A stretch of 64,000 bases of DNA. Origin: Saccharina japonica (lineage: Eukaryota; Sar; Phaeophyceae; Laminariales; Laminariaceae). Both the position numbers and the translations under genes were made by a program. This document shows, one piece after another, positions 50,001 to 57,400 of the stretch (its first letter is position 1; each line of letters begins with the position of its first letter). The DNA lies in the NCBI GenBank assembly GCA_008828725.1, contig MEHQ01002397.1, positions 310,001-374,000 of the forward strand, written 5' to 3'. The notes under the pieces are model-generated. The model was not told where the DNA came from. It saw only the letters and a program-made list of their open reading frames with translations, and made no database searches.

Positions 50001-51385
50001 CTTTGCCCGCTGCGTATGCATCCCGTCGTGCCGTTTTCGTCTCATGTTGTAAAAAGTGAAGCAACCGTGCTTGATGTTGATGATATCGCCTACGACAGAT
50101 GCGGTAAGCGGTTGACTAAGAAGCTGCACAAATGGCAGCAACTGCAGTACCATTGTGTGTGCTAACCCGTGTGGTTGACACTCAAGATGCCATGAAGCTC
50201 CAAGCGATAGTCCATGTGGCAGTCGACAATTTAGCCGTACTAAAGCTCACGGTTATACTGACCTGGGAAGTCCGCTATATGGACTGCCCACGATGGTGTT
50301 TTCCCACGCTATCATGTCTGTTGCGTTGACTTGGTTGGTGTGGATGAATCGGCTTGCGCTCTCTAGCTGAGACTGCCAGATATATATCCCAGCATCAAGG
50401 GTTTGACACACTTTCCTTTGTTCCTAACGGTCTACCTTGCAGAATGTACGCCGGAAGATGCGGTACTTTGCGACGGTGGCCTCGACTGCGTCCCTGGGGC
50501 ATTTGGCTACTCCTGCGGTCAGTCAGCGCTATCGTTCTTGTGGTTTAATACATACCATAAAGGGCCACGGAGATGTAGGGTTGGCGTTCATGGAACGTGT
50601 GTTACCTACTGGTATGCGTTGTAAGGTGTGCCGTTGACGAACGTCATTCACGCACTCAGATTTTCTTTGGTGCTCTGTTAACGCTCGTTGATACGGGTTC
50701 TGAGCGAAGATGGCGCAACGTATGTTTGATTTCGTCAGATCATCGCTGAGATAGAAGACTTGGTTTGAACAGGACCAATCGAAGTATGACGACGGCGTTC
50801 TCCTTTCCTTCGTTCTTTCCCCAAAAATCTCGCACTTTGTAACTCTTTGACATCGTCACGATATCGTCTCGCTGCGATGGCCGTCGAATTGCATCAACCA
50901 TGGCCGCGGGCACGTGCAGCTCCTCCACCAACACCGTACTCAACCCCAGCACCGTCCACGTTCGGCACCACGACCACACCTGTTACGCCAGGTAATCTTT
51001 GACCGACAACCGCGGATACTCCACAGTTTGCGATGTATATGGTGAATTACTTTCGCTCCGGACGTCGTGTGGCCCTAAAAAGATAACCGTCAATGTTGCT
51101 TACAGTGAGAGGCTACAGGCGACATTCCGCACGGTTCGGGTTTGATTTCCATTTCAAAGCGCCATGCTCACTTAGCTGTTTTATCAGCAGGCGCCGATTT
51201 TTCGGTTTTAACCCCTTCGCTCTTCGCGACGTGACGAAGTGCACATTCCCATAGCAACGGTTTCACGCCGTACGCACGGGCATACGTTTTTGTGTCATAT
51301 CTATTATCCATGCCACCATGGTAAATGTCCAACGTTCCCCCGCTGCCGCTGGATCCGCGCCCCAACGTTTGTTCATAACGAGCAG
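40959..51385 (+). CDS. Cassette A: LRR solenoid, 13 exons, ends in phase 1
   Basis: Thirteen exons (46, 90, eight of 72, 42, 47 and 75 nt; 876 coding bases, 292 codons) splice in frame without a stop. The product is a Cys N-cap, one irregular N-terminal repeat, eight 24-residue LRRs of the type LxxNxLTTLPxGLFDGLxxLxxL, an NPDLQC cap and a Cys module. This is the extracellular 'typical' LRR class, used for protein or glycan recognition. Three N-x-T glycosylation sites fit secretion. Entry and exit are both phase 1, so the block is a symmetric cassette. The last base of its final exon completes a Gly codon with the first exon of cassette B. The ligand is unknown. Confidence 0.75.
41229..41300 (+). 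mobile_element. tRNA-like head, probable SINE fragment
   Basis: TGGTTTAGTGGTA at 41,237 resembles an internal pol III A box. GGAGTTCAAACCC at 41,279 resembles a B box, 42 bases downstream as in a tRNA. The ends do not form an acceptor stem, so a working tRNA is unlikely. A tRNA-derived SINE or tRNA pseudogene is the better reading. Confidence 0.45.
41636..41925. repeat. Degenerate AGTAATAGTC minisatellite
   Basis: Words such as AGTAATAGCCAGTAGTA, GTAATAGTCAAATACAGTCA, AGTAATAGTCAGCGAATTGT and CACTAATAGCCAGTGATAGC follow one another over about 290 bp with a period near 10-13 bases. It lies within an intron, and its units are heavily diverged. Confidence 0.7.
42329..42418 (+). CDS. Exon A-N2: first, irregular N-terminal repeat
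   Basis: 90 nt, phase 2 in and out. It codes YLTGCGLTDNDIPALVDC then FNEVGRDNLTHL. B-N2 at 51,849 is the same length and codes CGLTDSDIPDLVDC. The two Cys residues probably pair with those of the N-cap exon. NLT is an N-glycosylation site. Confidence 0.85.
42897..42968 (+). CDS. Exon A-L1: LRR 1
   Basis: 72 nt, phase 2 at both ends, CAG acceptor and GTGAGT donor. It codes GLQDNELTTLPVDLFQGL and KNLNSL. It resembles B-L1 and B-L5, which share the D(L/I)F(Q/R)GL variant. Confidence 0.88.
43629..43700 (+). CDS. Exon A-L2: LRR 2
   Basis: 72 nt, symmetric phase 2. It codes IISFNKLNVLPLGLFDGL and DELNVL. The LPLG(L/I)FDGL variant is shared with B-L2 and B-L6. The intron that follows resembles the one after B-L4 (GTTGCCGACGTACCGCCTAA against GTTGCCGACATATCGCTTAA). 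Confidence 0.88.
44725..44796 (+). CDS. Exon A-L3: LRR 3
   Basis: 72 nt, symmetric phase 2. It codes VLQGNELTTVQAGLFDGL and GYLDTL. The Leu-Pro pair is Val-Gln here, the least typical LRR of the cassette. The acceptor is TTTGCAG and the donor GTGAGT. Confidence 0.87.
44894..45146 (-). mobile_element. MITE family 2 copy inside intron A-L3/A-L4
   Basis: Starts GGCTACGATAAGGGTG and ends CATCTATCGTAGCACGC. The interior has GAGCTCCTCACTTAAGAAGC, GGTTAAGGAGACCGCC and TCAGAAAACGTTTCAGCC in the inverted family order. About 250 bp. It sits fully inside an intron and disturbs no exon. Confidence 0.7.
45379..45450 (+). CDS. Exon A-L4: LRR 4, divergent
   Basis: 72 nt, symmetric phase 2. It codes LLDRNDISTIEANAFKDL and VSLQTL. 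The repeat reads IxxNAFKDL where its neighbours have LPxGLFDGL, so it is a different subtype. No close partner is visible in cassette B. Confidence 0.86.
46539..46610 (+). CDS. Exon A-L5: LRR 5
   Basis: 72 nt, symmetric phase 2, ACAAG acceptor. It codes SLSTNNLTELPQGLFDGL and EKLYYL, with an NLT glycosylation site. The upstream intron end matches that of B-L4 (TTGGCCTTTTCCCCTCCCGC against CTGGCCCTTTCGCTTACCCG), which points to a shared origin. Confidence 0.88.
47124..47195 (+). CDS. Exon A-L6: LRR 6
   Basis: 72 nt, symmetric phase 2, GTAAGT donor. It codes LLLENQLATLPEGIFNDL and RNLDYL. Both flanks resemble those of B-L3: upstream CCTGGAATTTCTGAACGCCA against CCTGGTATATTTGAACTTCA, and downstream ATGACATGTC against ATGATATGTC. 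Confidence 0.88.
47875..47946 (+). CDS. Exon A-L7: LRR 7
   Basis: 72 nt, symmetric phase 2, ATAG acceptor. It codes LLARNRLSALRPGLLDGL and VNLTYL, with an NLT site. The downstream intron start (GTGGATTCGTGCGTCTTGGG) resembles those after A-L5 and B-L2. Confidence 0.88.
48428..48499 (+). CDS. Exon A-L8: LRR 8, last before the cap
   Basis: 72 nt, phase 2 in and out, GTAAGC donor. It codes FFSENQLTTLPEGLFDDL and GSHVKM. The final LRR position is Met or Ile after splicing, where the other repeats have Leu. It matches B-L7 (GLFDDLGS), which occupies the same position before the cap. Confidence 0.86.
49028..49069 (+). CDS. Exon A-C1: NPDLQC cap
   Basis: 42 nt, phase 2 in and out. It codes YLNGNPDLQCVPA. 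The equivalent B-C1 has YVGKNPDLQCIPA. An Asn-Pro followed by Cys at the end of an LRR run is typical of a C-terminal LRR cap. Confidence 0.85.
50057..50103 (+). CDS. Exon A-C2: linker ending DRCG
   Basis: 47 nt, phase 2 in, phase 1 out, GTAAGC donor. It codes EATVLDVDDIAYDRCG. It was found by requiring a phase 2-to-1 exon between cap and Cys module and comparing with B-C2 (GATVKYPGTAPSFDQCG), which is one codon longer. The AAAAG acceptor is weak, so the start is less certain than the donor. Confidence 0.65.
50443..50517 (+). CDS. Exon A-C3: Cys module
   Basis: 75 nt, phase 1 in and out. It codes ECTPEDAVLCDGGLDC and VPGAFGYSCG. It is 16/25 identical to B-C3 and keeps every Cys. The donor is GTCAGT, weaker than the GTGAGT of B-C3. 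If unspliced, the frame runs on for 36 residues to a stop at 50,624, giving a possible alternative C-terminus. Confidence 0.8.
50518..51385 (+). other. Intercassette segment (intron or intergenic)
   Basis: 868 bp between the two cassettes. No ATG followed by a hydrophobic core and a phase 1 donor could be found here, and no poly-A signal is convincing. It behaves like another intron. A terminal exon could be hidden here if A and B are separate genes. Confidence 0.5.
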
Positions 51386-51431
51386 GCTCGAACGCCTGCT
51401 TCGACCGATGCCAGAGTGGCTCCAGCACGAT
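51386..51431 (+). CDS. Exon B-N1: Cys N-cap
   Basis: 46 nt, phase 1 in, phase 2 out (GTGAGA). It codes G-SNACFDRCQSGSST and aligns with A-N1 without gaps. The preceding Gly codon can be completed by the final base of A-C3 or by an unseen signal exon. Confidence 0.75.
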
Positions 51432-54400
51432 GTGAGAGCCCTTGATGTGGAAAACTATGTTGTATACTGCTCGGCTGCCCGTTTGATAAACGCGAACACC
51501 AAGTCTAGTCTACACGGGCAGCGGTGGGACGTATTATATATCAGAACCTATCGGATCTTCAGATTATATGCGGTAGAATGGCATGCTCTATATGCAACGT
51601 TGGGTCATGCACCTCGACGTGTATGTAGGAACACATACGCGTGCACCCCAACTTATACTCACTATCAAACGATCTATGTACCCGCACATGTTGATTCCAC
51701 GAGTTTCCGCTCGATTTGGTCGTTAGGCTGGCGGTCTCCAACCTACTGAGTGTTCATGCGTCAGGCCAAATGTCAACTCTCAACCATATGATCTCGCCGT
51801 CGTTGCATGTAATGTGTGGTGTATCGCTGTTTGCACGTTCATTTTCAGCTCTTTAAAAAACTGCGGCTTGACGGACAGCGATATCCCTGATCTTGTGGAC
51901 TGCTTGGACAGAGTTGGACGCGACCACATCGAAGAATTGTGAGGGACAGAATTAACCTGCAGACTTCAACCTACACCCTTGTCTCTCCTATCAGCGTTTT
52001 CTTGCCCTAGGTTGGAGCTAACCTATTTGCTCTGACGGTATACTTGTACATGGATAGCGCTAGTACACATGTTTTTGTTTGTTTTCCGTCTTTCACATTA
52101 AATGTCAATGCTGGCGCGCTGGGTCAATATCTCTATTCAATGGTGGGGCGACGACTCGGCGTATTAATAAAATCTGCCGTCGACACATAATTCCTGCAGT
52201 AGTGATATGCACCATTGTTGAGGTTCGCCCATTCTGCATGGTGAACCCGAACGCGTGGAATAGTAGTGCCCCGCCACAACAATATTAGCCGGCGTCCATA
52301 CACGTAGCATGCTTAGCGCCAGTTGCTTGCCGCTCGATGGGGTGACACAAAATTGAAGCAAGCCGGACTCGTGTTGGTAGTGATAATCATTTTGATTACT
52401 ACAGTAGTTTGCCTTAAGTAACTGTACCGCTTATTTCTTGTCGCCGATCCCCCACAGGTACCTAGACTACAATTCCTTCACCACGCTACCTGCAGACATT
52501 TTCCAGGGCCTTGTAGCCCTGGATAGCCTGTGAGTGTGGCATGACCTTTGTCGATTGGTTGGATGGCCTGCCCGATTATGACATACATGGCTGTGGTGTT
52601 CTTTTAAATTGCCTGCCATTCTCACCTTTGCGCCTTGTACCTTATGCTCTGCTACTATGTGTCTCGGTTCGACCACCGGAGTACCGTACGTGCGGCGGCA
52701 TTAGAAACACGACCAATCCACGTTTGAAACAGTTCGATGGTCACTTATTAGTAGATTGTATATGACGGGTTTGGCCGAAGGCGTAATACTCGGTTTGCGT
52801 ACATCCATTTACGAGCCTGCCATCGTGGGCAAGCGTAGCCAGCTTGAGCGTAATAAGTTAACGAGTTACAACATCGTTTCACCAAAGATAACAGTTTGCG
52901 TGCTTCCTCGAGATCTAGGTGTACATGTACCACTGGCCACTCTTTCTCGTAGGTGCTCGTGCAAGTCGGGCCTCCCTAGTGGGTGGGACTGTCGGACCTG
53001 ACCTGAGGAATGAAGGGCGTCACGCGCACGTACGATAGGTGTAAAGTTTGCGTGAATGCATGACAACTGACTGACCCTGCCGTTCGGCCACTTCTGTACT
53101 CTTTGGATATCACCAGAGACCTTTTGGGTAACCAGCTGGTGGCCCTACCGCTCGGGATATTCGACGGGCTCGAGACCCTGCTAGCATTGTAAGCGTGGAT
53201 TCACGCGCCTCCCGTGGAAGAGGTTGCTTACATAAGGATTCGAGGTGTTTATCTGCAACAGTCTGCACTACCTCACTTATGTGCTGATTTCTTACGGGAA
53301 TGCATGCATGCCGTCGTTTATCATGATTACTCCATGAGTAGCAAAATCTAAGATTTTCCACCCCCCTTTGCGTCTTAGCGTTTCTGCCCTTTTGCTCGAG
53401 TGATCGTCTACTGCAGTAGTTATATTGTACTGTTACATTCGGCCCGCAGTTCGCTCGCGGCGTATCTTGGCCTGGACGTGTGCTACGATAGATGTAGCAC
53501 TATTTGGCTTATAGGAATTATGAATGATCGAGCTCTTTATCCAGAACTCGCCGGGCTTTCATCCTTATGCTGCAATTTGGTTAAACTTTCAAGTTCAGCT
53601 ATGATATTGTTCATCGGGTAGCGCTTTCATGTTTCCCCTAAACCTTTTTGCGGTGATATATGGAGCTCCCAAACTGACCAACCATCAGAAACAACACGGT
53701 CTACCTCTACCAGAACATGCGATCCCTGATGATGATTGCCGGACATGTAGTGTGCATGTTTCAAGGGTGACTCGACGTCGCTTGCTGTGGGCGATGGGCA
53801 CAAGGGGCGCGGAGACACTCTGCAGTATTGAATTCGCACTGTGACATGCTAGCTTTATTTTTTGCTTCGCTGTCTGTTTTCCTGGTATATTTGAACTTCA
53901 ACAGATACCTCATGAACAATCGGTTGACTACACTTTCCGAAGGTCTATTCAAGAATCTCGGAAACCTGGAGTTCCTGTGAGTGGTCGATGATATGTCTTC
54001 CAAAAAGGAGCTCGATTCGCAAGCATTGATGACCTTATTTTGGTCCGGTGCTGTAGGAGTACTTAACTACCCGGTATATCTGGTTTGACACAGGGGTCGC
54101 AGCAGTATTCGCTGCAGGTTTGCCCTCGAGCCTCCAGTACCTCACGAGTGTGATTATGACGTGGCGAGATCCGATGCCCGTAGTACCGCACGCGATGTCG
54201 CGAGTCGACTAATTAGGGCCTGGGTTATTTTGATGGCCGCCTACATGCCGCGACACGCGTTTCTACATATGGGTATTGTATAATTGGCGTCTACGTTCTC
54301 AAAGAACCATAGTGGGAAAACCTTCGCCAACTCCGGTACATCGGACACTGTCGAGTCATTCCGTTCGGCTGTAGTAAAAAGATTACCAGGAACATGGTAC

Positions 54401-57400
54401 TACCAATATTCCCGCGTAGTTTGGTGTCATTTATATACTTCGAAGCATGTAGTTTTGGCACCCCATTCTCGTCAGAGTTTTTACAGTGGCCTCGAATGAG
54501 TCCCCCCAGCGTAACCCTAACCCTAACCCTAGGCATTGCGAAATCAAAGGAAACACACGCGCGGACGATAGTGATGAGGTGTCATGAATATGTCATGACT
54601 GACTGGCCCTTTCGCTTACCCGCTTGTCTTGTCTGTGAATATCGCTAGGGGCCTCTACGAGAATGAGCTGAGCGCCGTACCATCAGGGCTATTCGTCGGA
54701 TTAGGAAAACTACAATCCTTGTGAGCCTGGTTGCAAGCACGGTGCCTGCTAGCAGTTGCCGACATATCGCTTAAACTGCTGATCTGTGAAAACCGGGCTA
54801 CTGCCATACTATATGCGTTAGATTCTTCATGTCGGAATGCCGTTTCTGCGTTCGATAATGTGGTAGTGCGGTAAGGAGATTGAGCGTATACCCCATTCGA
54901 CGTCTGCGAGGTCGTGATGTTCACCAGCTTTGCATACGATGGAGTTGGACGCACCAATACCAAATATAATTGAGCAAGGAAATGGGGCGCCCACCATGTT
55001 GGAGCATACAAGGTGACACGTGCTACGATATGAGTAGCACAATTTAGCGGAAGACGCATGCTACGACAGAGGTGCACCATGTTTTTCCTGAGCTCCTCAC
55101 TTGAGGAGCGTTTTACCTAACCGATAATATGATTTTGGAGAAAAATGAAAGTGCTGTCGGATGTGAAATATCATGACCGAAATATGCGCTGAAACAGAAT
55201 TCGTCACATAAATGAAAGTCCGACTAATTTGGGTTAAGGAGCCCGATCGTTCAGAAAACGATTCAGCCAAATAGTGCTACCTCTACCGTAGCACGCGTCG
55301 GAATGTTCATCTGAATGACGGAGTGTCTTACCCCAAAATCGTCCGAATATCATTTTTGTGTTGCTGTATTTTCCGTTCCTACTTAATCTCATAGCATTGC
55401 TCATCGGGTAGAGCTTGTATTTCTCTCCAAAGCCAGTGTTCGAGTGAGGTATAGAGCTCTTCAAGTGACCACCCTCAGAAGGCAGAAACATGGACTGTAT
55501 GCAGGTGCAACTCTACCGTAGCATGCGTCAGGTATTTTCTTCCAGCTTTGGTGCCGGACCTTTGCTCGGACTCGGTAGGTGGATGGCGGTCAAATTTGTT
55601 ATTGTTTGTTCAGCGATTTATGTTTTACCGTGTCGATGGTCATACTCTAGACCAGTGTTGTCTCGCCATGGTGGGTGACAATGTATCATATACATATAAT
55701 ATTGCGGCGTTGACATCTCTCTCGCAGTGGAAACACATAAACTATTGAGACTGGCCCACGTTGGTTAGTATAGCCCACGGCAACGACGGGGCCTTCTTTC
55801 TCCCCACACCTCTCGTCCGGCGCTCGTCCCGCGCGTGGTTAGAGAGAGGATGTACACGGGCTCTAAGCCCGAAGCAGTATTTACGATTGAATATTGCCTG
55901 TTGTCGGCGTGACTCCCGGTTGGTGAATCGTGGGAGCCTGTCGATGGTGACTGCGATGTGACGCCCTTATTGATTTAAGCGTGGACATGTTGACCTCCTG
56001 TTCGTTTTCGTTGTCGCCGAACGCCCACAGGTTCCTCAACGACAATCAGATGGCGACTCTCCCTGCAGACATTTTTAGGGGGCTCGTAGACCTACAATAT
56101 CTGTGAGTGTGGCCGCGTGTGTGTTGCGCCGGGGCTTTGATATTGTGAGCCGTGGCCTTGTCAAAGGTGCCTCTGTCCGAAACTCGTGGTCCCATACGAG
56201 GCGAAATTTTTTGAAAGCAAAGTACTTTTACGGTTCTGGCACGACCGACTGTCCACTGACTCGATGGATTTTGTGTTTCGACTGTTCCCTAGTTTTAGAC
56301 GTTGTATCGGTTTGCTAGTTCTCTCTCAAGCGAATACATGTGCCATTCTGTCATCGAGCTCTCTCTCGTCCTTTTTGTCAAACATGCGTTTTCTCACGAG
56401 AGGATGTATGCGCCATTCGACCATCCAGCTCTTCGTCCCACATGATATTTCCCGTCACACGTGTGGTGGTCTGTCGTAGGCCCAAGTGTGAGGGCACAAC
56501 GCAGGCGTACAATGGGAGACCGCTGATATACATGCATTGATGACTAACCGGACCTTGCGTTCCGCCGTATCTATGTTCTGTGATCGTCTAAAGGAGACTG
56601 ACCAGGAACAATCTGATTTCCCTACCGCTCGGGCTGTTTGACGGGCTAGGCAGTCTATATGGCTTGTAAGTGCGGTATCTGGCACGCTGTCTGGTAGCGG
56701 TTACCATGACCAGGATTCAATGTTGCACGAAATGCACAGAATGACCATACACAAGTAGCAGGTACTTTCGGTCGGGCTGTAGGTTTGACGCCGAGGTAGT
56801 TGGTGCAAAAAGTAGTGATATCAAAACCCCCCCCAGCCAAGGTATGGATATTTGCGTCGTTATATTTACAGGCCCAGTAATTAGGAGGGGCGGTTTTCTG
56901 GGCCTGTCCGTTTGTTCGTTTGAGAGAACGGGTTGCTCTTCCTTCAGGTGTGGCTCGAATCTCGCTCGCGCCACGTGTTCTTCTCGCGTGGCGAGATTCC
57001 GAAGAATTGATATTATTTTCGGCCTCCTTTTTATTGCTTGACTTTACGTTGTTTGTCGCGGGCGACATGGGTAGGAGAGCAGAAGCGTCACAGGGAATAG
57101 CTTTGGCATGTGTCGCGATTGCCTAAACTCTGAGCGCAACTGTCTCATCCTCTGTGGTATGCCACCTTGCGTTTTCAACGCCGCCCAGGGAACTCGAAGA
57201 CAACGAGTTGACTACCCTGCCCGACGGCTTATTCGACGACCTCGGAAGCCTTACATCATTGTAAGCGGGTTTCCCACTCACGTTTGCATGTACAGTCGTC
57301 TACGCGCTTAATCGTCTTTGGCGCAGCAGTAGCGTGTAAACATCGGTAATGGTCGCGAGGCTTAAGCTTTTTTTGTGGCTTGTCAGCATTTGTGTCGGTG

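Noticed and set aside
50881..50991. ATG-started frame before cassette B (MAAGTCSSSTNTVLNPSTVH and onward) ending at GTAATC
   Set aside because: It was considered as the first exon of cassette B, but it has no hydrophobic signal core and its donor is poor.
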